From positions 868,001-932,000 of the forward strand of contig JAFKAC010000010.1 in NCBI GenBank assembly GCA_025766275.1: 64,000 nt of DNA, in the 5' to 3' direction. The position numbers and the translations under genes are program-made. The notes beneath the pieces were generated by a model that worked only from the letters and a program-made list of their open reading frames with translations, was not told the origin of the DNA and made no database searches. Below are positions 11,279 to 23,165 of this stretch, piece after piece. The DNA is from Lactarius indigo. Its lineage: Eukaryota > Basidiomycota > Agaricomycetes > Russulales > Russulaceae. Positions within the stretch are counted from its first letter, which is position 1. Each line of letters starts with the position of its first letter.

Positions 11279-13266
11279 CTGATAGTGTAGTATGGGGGAA
11301 ATACGGTGCAGAAGTGATCGTTTAGAGAGCAGCTGAAAAAGTAGATGTAAGTTGGCGTCCGTTCTCCCCAGTTATACTCCCCACGAAAAAAAGTGTGGCA
11401 CCCGCACAAAGCGTCAAATGAGCCATCCATGTTGCCACCAATGCCCGTGTGGGCCCTGGCAAAAGTGTGTCGTGGTGGAAAACTGGTCAAAGAGCAACAG
11501 GGGAAATGGGCACGACGAGAGAAATCCACAACGACGAGAACAAAACGCAGGCGTCGTGCCCTCGTTCAGCCAGTCCAGAGGTGGCACAAAAGCGTCTGGA
11601 CCACAAGTCGGTCGTCACCTGACGCCGTGAACCCCGAGCCTCTGGGCCAATGACACTGTCGTAGGTTCAGTCAAGCCTCGGGGAATTTAGGGGGCATTTT
11701 CCAAGACAGAAAGTCGAGTAATCCAGTCGACGACCCATCGGAGGTGCCAGTGATCGGGTGCTATTGCCAGTCTAGCAGAGTTCTGGCACGTGACCCATAT
11801 TTTGTTTGTGGCTCCCATTTTGTTCCGCTTCGTGTCCTGGCTCGATCGTTTGTCTCTGGATAAAAGAATTTTACGCCACAAGTTCGCGCTTTGAGACACA
11901 GTGCGTAGCCAATGGCAATGGTCTCTGTGCGTCCATACCACTGGTAGACTCGAACTCAGACCCGGACTCGGATTCAGACTCATTCGAACCAGCCAAGCAA
12001 TAAAGACCTATTTCGAGTAAGTGAACTCGGACTGCGTTGCGCCGTCCGCAACCGTCTTAAGTCGTGTCCCTGGGTCGTCGCCATCATGATGGTCGAACTT
12101 ACGTGCTCATAGTACTGTATTCCGAAAATATTCCGACTCGGGCGCCAAGCGCCAACACGCCAACAACACCGGGCCACTTCCCTACCCGTGAACTGATGGC
12201 TTGGCCATGACATTTCCTCTCCCCCTTGGTATTTTCCCCTTGGGCTGAACCGCTACGGATCCCTCCCCGGTTTGTTGTAAAAGTGCTGAAGCATGATTGG
12301 TACACTTCACTGATCCGCTCAAGTACAGTTTGGTAGCACTCGTTCCGAGAGCACCGCGTATCCAGGTTATCTATCTCCATTCCTTTTTCTTTGTTCGCTC
12401 TGACCGGGATCGGCAGTGCTGCTGGGATATATCCGCACGCGTGTAGAGCCGAGTCAATACGTTTATGACAGCATCCGCCTCCTGGGAAGTTCGTCTTTTC
12501 ACCACTCGAAAGAGTTAGCGTGTTTGTCCTTTTTTTTTTAAAAAAAAACCCCCCATATTTACAGTAAACTGGGACAGTACCTAGTCCAAGGCCAGTGCTA
12601 CAATCGGGCCGACTACTCGCGTGTTTGTCCTTCGAGCTTTCCTTGTTCCCGAAAAGTTAAAGAGTCCTCCGAGTTGGCGGTGTTGTATTTTGTTCCAGTG
12701 ATGCGATTCGGAGCTCGCTACGGCTGGGCGATTTTACTGTACAATTCAGGCCCCTTTGTGGATATCTTGAGGCGACGTTCGGACCAAACAGGTGGATCTA
12801 GCCTCCTCTGCAGAGCATAGCCACGGCCGGCTATTTTGAAGGCTTCCTCCGTAATCTATGACAGTTAGACCTTTCCTTTGGTGAACGAGAGAAAAAATTT
12901 TGCTGAGAAGTCGCTACTTATTGTAAGGTGGCAGGCAGTATGGCACAGACTCGTTGCTCTAAACTATATAAGATACAAAAACATTCCGGCAAGTCGAATT
13001 GGGTGGCCCCCGGCACGATTCGAGAACGGCACTAAAATTACACCAGTCAAGCCCGGATCCACAGTCAGGAAACCACGTGTAGAACGCCAAGATCTGCGCA
13101 GCAGCTTCCAAGAAGTCGTCATCTACCGCCCCACATCAACAATTGTGTCCGCCCACCAACCAACTGCTCCCGCGGACAGTTCTCTCGATGCAGGATCATC
13201 CTCAGTAAACAATAAGTAGCGAAGGGAGCGTGGTCTGGCTGCGATTGAAAGAAAATTTGTTTCAGC
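11279..13266. other. No supported gene; low-complexity tract near 12530
   Basis: Frames of up to about 110 codons occur on both strands but lack domains, clean starts or splice continuity. A homopolymer tract (T then A then C) occupies about 12530-12556. Confidence 0.4.
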
Positions 13267-14586
13267 CTAGTCATCGAAACCATGCGCCGCGTCATGGTGC
13301 TCACCATAGTCGACCGGAATGCGGTGGGGTTTCGCCGGGAATAGGGAGGAGACTCTCCAGTACAGCCTGTCATAGAAAGCGAGCAGCGCATCCCAGATTT
13401 TGGGAAGTCTTTCGTTTATGTACAAGGGCGGTGGTGGAAACCTGTGACCCATGTCGACTCCATGCTTACCGTACGTAGCGTGGAGATACCGAGACAACTT
13501 CTGTAAATCGGCAGCCTAGTAGGTACACAAAACGTGGTAAATACTTTTCCGCAATCTGCCAGACGAAAAAGGACGTACCTCACCAAGCATCACGCCGAAA
13601 ACAAGAGTGCGCGAAGGTTGATAACCAGATTGGACAAGTGCATCCACTGCGGTCCTATTAGTTGAAATAGTCAGGAGTAGTGGTCGAATGAACAAGTAGA
13701 GGGGCCTACAGCAAGCCAACGGCACTCTGCACGTCCGTCATGTCCTGGGACGCTCCATCCCCATCTCCAAATTGGAGGGCTCTTGCGGGCTCCTGCATTG
13801 GGTCTAACACAGGGCCTAACATCTCTGATGTGGGAGTCAATATCCTAGCTTGGAAGACGACGAACGACCGCTAGACATACCAGGGTCGTTCGTAATGATC
13901 ACGGGCTTCAATTTGGGATCTGCGCCTTGCCAACGCAGGACAATGGCCGATTGAGACACATTGGTCCAGTCGAGAGAAGACACCCTGTAAGATGGCGTGT
14001 GAGTATGAAACAGGCCGAAGATGAATGGGCGCCAAGATATCACTGACACAGCGGGGTAAGATCGCCGCATGTAGTCGCGCACATTAGCAGCGTGGCAACC
14101 AACGTGGGAGGTATTGTACTTTTGCTTCCTGTTGCGCGAGGTGAGCTAACGGAAGGACGACAATATATCCATCCCAAGGAACGCCGCCACGTACAAGATG
14201 TCTAGCGCCCTCTCCTGGATCACGTAAACCCGCTCAGCGTGTGGCGCGTTTCGAAATTCAGCAGAAATTTGCTGGGCGAGTGGTGCATAGGGTCCTGGTT
14301 CACAAGGCACGCACAAGGCGTCGTCGCATGCGCGTCCCGTGAATGCGCTAATGACGAAAGCGAGACAGCAGAGTAAAAGGAGAATCAACAGGACGGGTGG
14401 CCCACGACGGGTGCGTGCCTTGTCGTGGGAAGTCTGAATTGGCAAATGTATGCGGCTTTCAAGAGTGGAAGGGTTCTTCTCGGAAGGGCCATACGAGTCT
14501 ACGGCTTCAAGATCGACGTCGGGGGAGGAATGAAAAACGAAGTCGGCGGTGTGATAGGTGGCTCCGGGCAGTGGAGGGGCTGCCAT
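13267..14586 (-). pseudogene. Decayed M20 family Gly-Xaa carboxypeptidase (carboxypeptidase S-like)
   Basis: A minus-strand gene remnant. From ATG 14586 a 146-codon segment has a basic-flanked membrane anchor (RRGPPVLLILLLLCCLAF), as in vacuolar carboxypeptidase S-type enzymes. Further down, blocks match the family in order: RDYMRRSYPAV (about 14070), VLRWQGADPKLKPVIIT (about 13900), TAVDALVQSGYQPSRTLVFG (about 13600) and LSRYLHATYGKHGVDM (about 13470). The metal-binding HxD motif that should follow the LKPVIIT block is replaced (NDPG), the expected RG(A/C)xDxK block is unrecognisable, and several frames end in stops. Known members hydrolyse Gly-Xaa dipeptides with two zinc ions. The missing ligands and frame breaks point to a pseudogene rather than a functional enzyme. 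Confidence 0.6.
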
Positions 14587-14765
14587 GTTGGGGGACGGGC
14601 GAAGGGTGAAAAGTGACGGTTCATTAGACGGAGGCGTTAATATAAGGAGGAGAGGTATATTAGGATTAGGATTAGTTGGATTGGATACGATGGCACGGCA
14701 CGGAATGATCGATCAATCTTGGGCGCGGGCGCGATCCGAGAAGCTGAGCTTACATAGAAGATTAT

Positions 14766-15479
14766 CTAGTTTACTGTAATGTGTTTCATAGTGCAATGGT
14801 TATATGTACAGTGCATAATGGTGTGTTCCCTTCGATAAAAACGATGGCTCGATGGCGTGAAACGCCTTCTCAGGCTGTGGTTCCTATGGTTGCAAAATGA
14901 GTGCCTAACGTATTGCCGCCTTTTCCGCGGAAAAGTACCTTGTGACAGGGCAGCATTTGCTAACTTATCGACCCCATCGGCATCCTTGATGCTTTGCTGC
15001 CTTTGCGGACCGGGGATATTCAGGAAATAACGCCCACGTTGTGGGGTACAGGGCGTAGGGCAGGCAGCAGACGATGTCTCGGAGGATTGGGAACTTGAAT
15101 ACGGAGATTCGTCACATGTTGAGTTGTGACGCGACGGAACAGAGAGTGGGTGAAGATATTGTGACATCTGGGCGGTGGTGTCTCCGAGAGTCAGGGGAGG
15201 TAGGTTGGGTGGGTCGAGAGAGAGCTGGTGGTGCTGGTTCAATCCACCTTGTACCGAGGGTATTTGTACTACCGTTGAAGTGGCATCTGGATGCTTGTGG
15301 ATATTAATAACGCGGAGGCGATGCACAAACGAGCTTGAAGGGAGAGACGAACCACAGGACGCCACAGCGTCTTGGCTGGGCCGACTCGGAGGGTGCACAG
15401 CAAAGACCCATTGTAAGTAAGTAAGCGCAGCCTCGGCCAATGTCAGGTGCTCCCCGAACTGCGGCCAGTGCAGGTGCAA
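14766..15479 (-). CDS. Unrecognised Ser/Pro-rich ORF
   Basis: A 237-codon open frame. Its first part (FGEHLTLAEAALTYLQWVFA) looks helical and coding-like and is preceded by a good 3' splice site, with a GTGAGT donor about 60 bases upstream, so an extra 5' exon ending LLPDTANH is plausible. The centre is Ser/Gln/Pro-rich; the C-terminal 50 residues are His/Arg-rich and may lie past the real end. No family recognised; a transcription-factor-like low-complexity protein is one possibility. Confidence 0.3.
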   Translation of the reverse strand: MHLHWPQFGEHLTLAEAALTYLQWVFAVHPPSRPSQDAVASCGSSLPSSSFVHRLRVINIHKHPDATSTVVQIPSVQGGLNQHHQLSLDPPNLPPLTLGDTTAQMSQYLHPLSVPSRHNSTCDESPYSSSQSSETSSAACPTPCTPQRGRYFLNIPGPQRQQSIKDADGVDKLANAALSQGTFPRKRRQYVRHSFCNHRNHSLRRRFTPSSHRFYRREHTIMHCTYNHCTMKHITVN

Positions 15480-16195
15480 TGTGAAAGCTATGCCACGTTG
15501 ACCGATGGCATACTCACGATGGTTGGCGGTGTCCGGCAGCAGCTGAAGTGACCAGCATCGCGCTGTTCAAGCGAGGAGCGATACAATGACCGGAGTGAGA
15601 AGGAATTGCCCGATTTGTATTGCACAAGCAACGTGACCTTGTCCGCTTATCTCGGCCTTCTGACTGACGATATCCGACCACCGACGTTCGGTTTTGCGTC
15701 TTTCGGCAGAGCTTGTCGAATTTGTGTCAATGGCAGACAAGACACCGCCGATGTACCACTTTCTACCATCGACTCTTGGGCAGCTCTCAAATCTCGCTCG
15801 TTTCGTTTGACTTGGTTAACATGTTTGGGAGTTCACTTACCCACGAAAGATGCAGATTCTCCTGTCTCGACCTCGAAATGGTGCTTTGACCCCTCGCATT
15901 TTCTCTCGGTCCCTTTCGCTTTTCGAGGGTCATTACGCTTGTCCTGGCTCCGTCGCACGAATTCTGTCTCATTGTTACGAGCCTCGTGTGCGAATCTGAT
16001 TTCTTGAGCGGATTTGTGGCAATCAACTTCCTTTGTGTTGCCCATTCACCTTCCTCTCCGCATTCGTCTCTCATTCCCCCTTTAAAAGAGGAAAGTAGAC
16101 TCCTCGATAGCGGTATCTCTCAACTCATCTCGTGCATCTCTGAACACTCCTTGACCCCTCTTGGAAGTTATTGGATAGCTTCCCCGCATCGAAGA
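15480..16195. promoter_or_regulatory. Intergenic/5' region of the 16196 ORF
   Basis: Pyrimidine-rich (CT-rich) sequence, especially 15990-16190, typical of fungal promoters and 5' leaders. A plus-strand frame 15606-16007 exists but its composition follows the CT bias and no domain is seen. TTTAAAAG near 16081 may be a TATA-like element. Confidence 0.35.
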
Positions 16196-17035
16196 ATGTC
16201 TCAACGTCCCCAACTTCCGCCGATTTCTCATCTCCAGGCAATCGCTGATCACCGTGTTTCCCCCGAACTATTCGACCTGCCGTCTCCCCAACCGAACACG
16301 CAAGAGCCGCGGATCGGTTCTTCGAGTTCTGGCATCCCCAATCCGGAAGTTTACCGCGCCCCCATTTCCGGAACCTCAATTCGACCCAATCAACCTGCAA
16401 CGAGCCACGCTTCTGGACAGTTTCCACAGCAATACACCATAACGCCAGCTCTTTCTGGAATGCCTGGGGCAAATCCACGAATGCATCACCCCCATTGTCC
16501 CGTGGCAGGCCACCCCGTCCCCAGCATTCCCGGACCCTCAGGCTCAGCCGTGACCCGTCGCGCGAGGCTCCCTACCATTCCGGGTTCTTACATCGCTGAA
16601 GTGGAAAAGGGAAATGTCGGCGAAAATTACATTTGGAACGAACTCTACCTCGCTCAGCTCGCTGAGCTGGAGCCGTTGGCCCTCCGTGGAACAGGAGAAA
16701 AGGGCAAGGCATTTTGGAAAGTGTGGGTGGATCTCCACGAGCCCGGATTGGATCTGCGCGACAAGGCAAAAAAGTACCGATTCATCGCGCGCGCGCTGCG
16801 TGCGTTTCCTTGGTACAAAGGGGAGGAATCGCTGGATGAAGCCACCCATGCGATGGAGCGGTTCGACGGACTGCACAAAAAGCTCGCGGCAAGGAAGTAC
16901 GCTCAACATATTCACTTCGTACTGAACAGGCCGACTCCCGGCGTGACTGTGATGGAATTTTTGGAGGCGGAGCAAAGGAGGAGAGCTCGAGCAGCGGCGC
17001 AGGCGCAGGCTCAGCGCCCAGCGGTGACGCGGTGA
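16196..17035 (+). CDS. Conserved-looking hypothetical protein with disordered N-terminus and helical C-terminus
   Basis: A 279-residue frame from ATG 16196 (context GAAGAATGTC) to TGA 17035; the frame is open from 15986, but the added residues read like translated CT-rich leader. Residues 1-130 are Pro/Ser/His-rich and probably disordered. From about residue 135 there is a folded-looking part: IPGSYIAEVEKGNVGENYIW, then alternating charged/hydrophobic helices with WVDLHEPGLDLRDKAKKYRF and aromatic-rich AFPWYKGEESLDEA. It ends in EAEQRRRARAAAQAQAQRP, a basic helix. No intron is needed. I do not recognise the family. Confidence 0.6.
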   Translation: MSQRPQLPPISHLQAIADHRVSPELFDLPSPQPNTQEPRIGSSSSGIPNPEVYRAPISGTSIRPNQPATSHASGQFPQQYTITPALSGMPGANPRMHHPHCPVAGHPVPSIPGPSGSAVTRRARLPTIPGSYIAEVEKGNVGENYIWNELYLAQLAELEPLALRGTGEKGKAFWKVWVDLHEPGLDLRDKAKKYRFIARALRAFPWYKGEESLDEATHAMERFDGLHKKLAARKYAQHIHFVLNRPTPGVTVMEFLEAEQRRRARAAAQAQAQRPAVTR

Positions 17036-20000
17036 CGGAGGGTCGTTCCTATCATATGCTGTATCCTTGGTTTATACTGTTTATTCCCTGTCAACTTGGT
17101 TGCTCGTTATTACCTCTTAAGGCGGTGTAGCACCTTCTCTGCACACACACTGCTCCATCCAGCGCGCCACCAAGCTGCTGCACTGTCATTCATTTATCGT
17201 TACTACTACATCAATCACTGCCACCACCCTACCACCACTGCAAATGCAGAGAGTCCTCTGACTTCGCGTGAGGAGCTCAGAGCGCGTCGGCAATGGCATA
17301 AATGCTATACACAACCGCCAAGCGCTTCCGGAAACCGGAAGTAGTCATCACGCGCCAACTAACCAGCCGCGACAAGCGACAACACGTTCCCCACTAGTCG
17401 AAGCGATGGCGCGTCGCATCGGCGCGCCCTAGCGTACCGGCGTTCGTCGTGGAAGGCCTTGACACTTCGATCGAATGCTCGAGTCGGAGGCGCTTGAGGT
17501 AAGCTGTGGCTGTCCAAATCCCGTACGTCCCGGCCATAATTAATAACCTCTTCCATTACTTCTGTAACTTTCGACGACATACTGGTCCGGAGATTCTCCG
17601 TGCGCCGTGTTCTCTCATCTCATCTCGGTTTTTTGCCAGCAGGACCTCTCGGGTCCGCATGTTTCTATTTCCCTTTTCCTTTCTAAATCGGAAATACGAC
17701 CCTGAAGAGAACCATTACAGCCCCGCGTCGACACACAATGGCAAGGTTCACACCCGTATCCTCTCGTAGCTTTTGTATCAGAACAGAGTTGATCCGCCAC
17801 AGATATCAGACCTGTGGGTCCAGAGTCTGGATGATCAGTCAGTGTTCTACTGATATCATCACCAGCGTATAATTACTGTAATGATCCAGGTAATTACATA
17901 TGGGGCACCAGCAGCAGGAATAACTCGGGTTGTGCGTCCTATCCCGTCTTTGTAATGGGCCGCTCCGCTTCGCAAATCCGTTTGGCACTGCTGTCAGCTG
18001 GATGGAGGCCGCGTTCCAGCCTTCTAGAACAATACCCAAGCTTCTAGTTCAGTACAGAGATGGATGTGGCGCCAAAGACGTGAGTCATCCTTCGTTGTTT
18101 AGTACTAGGCTGTTGTGCTAGTGGTACTTGGGCTAACACTACAGTAGTACACCCAGCAGCGCCCGTCACGCGAGGTCTCATCCTTCCTAGTACTCTCCAT
18201 GCTTTCAAGTCACAACCACCTCTGATACAGCCAAAAAACCGTTCGCCCACCCTCACGTCTCCCCTCTGTAGCGCCACGTATGATGAAACGCTTCTCTCGG
18301 ATCTTTTCTCGGCGCATAGATGCATCACCTTGAGCTGCCACCACTAGCAATAGAGGTGTTGTCGGGTCTGGGTCACAGGTACTACTCGACGCGGAATGGA
18401 GCTTCGTATGCGGTGAGTTGAACTCCCGATAATTCTCCGTACCAGAACAACACCTGCGATGGCTCCGTCCTCGTAGCTGCAGTCCCACTATCTGCGCACG
18501 GTTCGTCCTCGTATAATCTGTCCCATGACGCCTTTTTTGGAGATGACTGCAGCACAGCCAGCTTTATTTAATGTTCATGACGTGCAATCTGGGTCGCCAC
18601 CCATACTAGGATCTGAGCGTTCGAGAACGAGCAAAGAGTATGCTAGGGGCGCGGCTCTACTGGGCATCGATACTGCACAGATTTCCACTGCAGCCACATG
18701 AACGAGACAAGTCTCCTTGGCACCGACATATAGCAATGTGGCTCATTTATCTCTCTTATTCGAGAGGTTGGGTTTCTGTCTCAGCGGCCGTTCGAGGAGT
18801 AGCCTTCCTCGGGGTGGTCTATGTCTTTCCGCCCATGGCGATTGCCCGACGCGTATCAAGTTTTATGATCTCCTGCTGTGGTATCCTTGCTCTGCAGACC
18901 TACACATAACCCAAATTTACCGATTCGGCATGTACTGTATTCTCATACAGGACCAGCTCAGCTTGGGTTCACTCTCCTGATCTTGATTTTAAGGTTCAGG
19001 TCGTGCTTCACCCCTCCCTTATCACTGCAATGGACGGGAAACAAAATGACGTTTCTCTCGCTTAGAGTGTCGTCCCTGTCTAAAAATAGCGATGTGTTAT
19101 ACGAGAAACTCGAAAACATAAATGTCGTGTGCGCAATATACCATTGAGCAAAGCTGGATAGTTTCTAGGAAACGGCACGTATTTTTATCAAAAACCGATC
19201 AGACTAAGACGTTGCACCCGTGACCACAGTACAGGAAGAACAAATTTTCGGGGACGAGTCAACTCTCTGGTTCTATCAGCTGATACCTCTTGCGAGAAGG
19301 CGGACAAGGTAGAGCCCCAATTTGGGCCTTTTTCGCAGTTCGGACATGTAAGTGTGGTTCTTGCGCGTTCTTGCGCGTCCATGTGCCTTGAAGAATGAAC
19401 GGGGGCATTAGCTGGATGAGGCTGCACGGGGATATTTCCGCATAACATACTCGGTGTATGGATTACGCTTCGGGGCGTGGTTTATGCCGCCATGAACATC
19501 CACTGGTCGCTTATCCCGACGGGTATGTGGCTAGATGAGAACGTAACTCACCTTATATTTGCGTTCTTAGTTGTCTCTTTATCGGTGGAAGGCACCAGGG
19601 TAAGTCTTATACAGTAGTGGTCTAACAACTGTTGCTGGTGCCTGAACGTCACAGCCAAATCACAACCTGACTGCCAAGGCACCAGTTCTTATTCCCATTG
19701 GTAACAGGTACAGTACCGACTTCGGGGTTCTCTTACAGTAGTGGTGCTGCTGTTTCCGAGTCCCTGTCATTACTGTACACAGAATCCTTCCAAGGAACCG
19801 GCAGCGTCCTAATGACCCATTTATACTGCTACGGCGGCGTTCGCTGCTTCCGGTTGCGGCGCAGGATGCGCGCTCTTGTGACAACCACACGGTACTTTGA
19901 CACAAGTCCTGTACTGATGCTGGCACAGCAAGGGATCTACGAACCGGAGGTCTCGTGACTTGGGCGTCTGTGCAGCACGGAACCATTTACTGTAACTCCG

Positions 20001-22074
20001 GCGAGCTTCATGTCACTGTAACGACTTTGCGCTGGACCGAACCACCCGGGTTCGAGTTACGAGTTTAGCCCGACTCCTTCCGAGAGTGAGGGTACCCACA
20101 AAAATAAAAGGGGCCGCGTGCGACGACCAAAAACGATTTGCTAAATGAATCTTCCCGTAAATAGAATTCCGTTATGTGAATGCGAAATTCGGGGTCAATG
20201 CCGATTGGGCGCAGCCTGTTCTTCTGCAATGTACTGTAAGTTCGGCGTTTAGCCCGACTGTCCTGCGTGACTGGGGACAACCGGAAAATCTTGAGGGGAA
20301 GGGACTCAGGAATATTAAATAATCTGAGCTATATTCAGGTTGGCGATTAGCCAGACATACGTTTTTATGGACGACACTAAGTTAGCACGAAGACCTGACT
20401 CTGTGGTACTGTAAGTCCGCGTAGAGATGTCCCTTGTATTATGATTCATCCACACCTTTGATTTAGTAGAGCCAATAAGACTATACACAGCACGTGATTG
20501 TAGAGGTATTAATTTCCGCTGGTCATACCTCGAGCACGACCCAGGTTCCCTTTGCCATGCAGAAGCGCGCCCTCCCCTATCAGAAGGTGGTGTGAAAACG
20601 GTTTTTACCTGATTGAGTAACGACGAGCGGCACTGAAATTATCAATAAATAAGGCTGCCTGAATTTGAGAGGGATGACGACATAAACAACAATTTCCCCT
20701 TGACCCGAGAGTCGAGTGACCGTGCCAGAATATTACCCAGGAATAGTCTCCCGCCTAATGGGGGCAACCATGTCAGATTAGGTAGGACATTACAGTGCAT
20801 CCGATGTGAACGTACGAAGCCGCCCTTGTGGTGCCCGTGGGTAATATGCATGCAGTCGTGAGACTTGGCGCGTCCAGTGCGCCTTCTCAGAAGGCCCACG
20901 TCGACGACGGCCCCCGAAAAGTCACAGCGCAAAGCATGTCCTAAAAACGTGAGGTAGGGCCTGAGATCTCAATACGTCACATCCGGTTCCAAAGTGGAGA
21001 TGTCCACCCATAGGAACAGGGTTCGATAGGCTGTGCCAAAGGGAGAGGTGCTGCGAACGTTCATTAAACCACACATAATCGAAGTATGTTCACGTGGTTC
21101 GTGGCCGCGCCCTGTGATATGGGTCGGGGTTGAGAAGGGGGATGCGCATTGTACGCAGCGTCGGATATGAACGAAATTTCCGCCGATTCTCCACATTGAC
21201 GGTTGTCTCAGGCCGGGACGGGAACTGCTCAAAAAAACTTCAGATCAGAAGGTATAACTGCACGGGTCATGTGGGTCATGATTCAACACCTAAAGGCAAA
21301 AGATGTCGTACTGATTGCAAATGGCACATGCCCTTACTCGACTCGGGTGCGGGGGGGCATACATTTAAACTGATCTGGTATTCAGTGCAGCAACTTTGGA
21401 TTTCCAGTATCTGGGCCAGCTCCTGCGACTCGCAGAGAGTGGGAAATACTAAAACACTGGTGAGGAATCAATCGGGTCTTTAGTTCTAACCGGTTTCATG
21501 TCCAATTCCTCAACATGGGCCGCGAGTACTAAAGTGATTAACGTCGATCAACCAAAAATGATCACCCGCGTAGACTGTTCTCAGTGGTGTAGGGATAAGG
21601 TAAGATGATTGTCAGTGGAGGAAAATTGACCGGTGAAAGAGGGAGAGGCTCCTAGAGGGAAGTGATTTCATAGGTGGAGGTGTTATGGCTTGACCAGGGA
21701 AGCAGGTACTAAAGCGCCTTTCCTATCAATGGCAGAACTTTGAAGAATTCAACATGCATCCTAGGTTGCTAGAGTGGGCCGTTCTAGAATGATTTTTGGA
21801 AAGACCTGTTCACAAATTTCCCAGAAAGAGGCTAAAACTGCAGAATATGTTCAAATCTTCCTTTTCTCTAGTTAGCGAGTCCCATAAATTCGAAAAGGGG
21901 ATGCCTAGGGTCGAAAGTGGGATATGAGGACAGAAACGGCACAGATAAAAGTGTAGACTTGAACTTGAAGTCAGGTTACTTAGCACGCAAGTCCAGGTTT
22001 CTCTCGGAACGCTTCCACGGACCTCAAATAAATTGAAGCCAGGAAGATTTAAAGATGGGTGGTCGACCCAACCT
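17036..22074. other. Five-kilobase gene desert
   Basis: Only short open frames. A minus frame at 17359-17580 (73 codons, MSSKVTEVMEEVINYGRDVR) has plausible composition but no partner exons. The short string TACTGTAA recurs several times (for example near 19988, 20230 and 20408), suggesting decayed repeats. Nothing here could be tied to a family. Confidence 0.4.
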
Positions 22075-23165
22075 TGGGGCTTGAAGCTTGAAGCCTGAGG
22101 GCAGAGTGGTCCCGAGTCGTTACGCTAACGGCGTGCGCTTTCAGAAACCGATGACTAACCAGCATCAAGGTCACGGTCACGGTCACAGTAACACAATCCA
22201 CAATAGATTTGAAACTATTACAGCACTTCCCGTAGTCCCCGGGGCGTAGTCCAACACGCTGTGTGTCCTTAGACACCCATGGTTTCGTTAAGTGCTACTC
22301 ATCAACGGGGAAGACTCTTCCTGCTAGTGGCACTCTATAGCGGCAGCTGATCACAACTGTGGATGGATGAATGAGAAACTAGAGCACGGAATTCTTCGCA
22401 AGAGAAGGATGTCCCTCCGAGTCTTTCCTCCGCTGGTACGAACGATGCTGCGGCAGCGGCCACAAGCGCAACGAAGATGACATGTAAATTGGTCAAGTGC
22501 CTAGTATTATGCTGTTGTTGGGTTTATACAAGCTTACGGCGATAAGGGTAGGTGCACTTTCGAGCAGACTCGGAGGGACATGTATCGCGTTGTAGCCCGA
22601 GCCATTGGTGCGAGTCGCCGTATAATGGTTTCGAATCGTACAGATAATGTGAGACACTCACACTCGGTACATCAGATGTATTTGTTGCCTCGCAACCCGC
22701 TCAAGCACCCTAGGAATTCACAACAGCCGAGGTACTCATTGTGCGAATGTGACAACTTACAGTGGTCGGAGAAGCATGGAAGCAGACACCCAGGCCGCAC
22801 TCTGATTAGATCTGATTGATCATCAGCCGCCTCGGTGTTCTGAGTCAAGGATGTTTTGGGAATTTTCCGGTGAGAATTGGGAACCAACACTCTGCTTTGT
22901 TCAGATCACTTATACCTATTGGGTACTTGAATGGCACCATAACCATTGCGACCTCACTAGGAATAGGCCGCGGCACTGTGCGCAGAAGTGCCGTCTTCTT
23001 GACTGTCATCTTCTGGACGGGTAATAAGATCTGGATTGGAATAGCCAGCGGGAAAGAACCGCGTCCCAATGCTCCGGATAAGACAACCGTTGCACGATTA
23101 TTGAATGTTCAAGGTGAGCAACGCTTGATCTTCATTCTTGATTGATACTACGCAGATGGAGGTCA
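22075..23165. repeat. Old segmental duplication, copy 1
   Basis: Collinear with 24935-26105. Shared landmarks in the same order are: CTTGAAGCTTGAAG (22081; 24942), GTGCGCTTTC (22133; 24990), GCGCAACGAAGATGACATGTAAA versus GCGCAATGAAGATGACGTGTAAA (22467; 25438), TTTCGAGCAGACTC (22558; 25558) and GTGAGCAAC..CTGATCTTC (23114; 26056). Divergence is high with many indels. No gene was recognised in either copy, although the last landmark has good intron-border shape (GGTGAGC ... GCAG). Confidence 0.6.

Noticed and set aside
12878..13219. 113-codon plus-strand ORF
   Set aside because: No domain or splice context; average composition of non-coding DNA in this region.
22560..22660. tRNA-like segments (GGTTTCGAATC, also GGTTCGAG at 6550 and 20048)
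   Set aside because: B-box-like strings only; no matching A box, acceptor stem or anticodon arm at the right distances.
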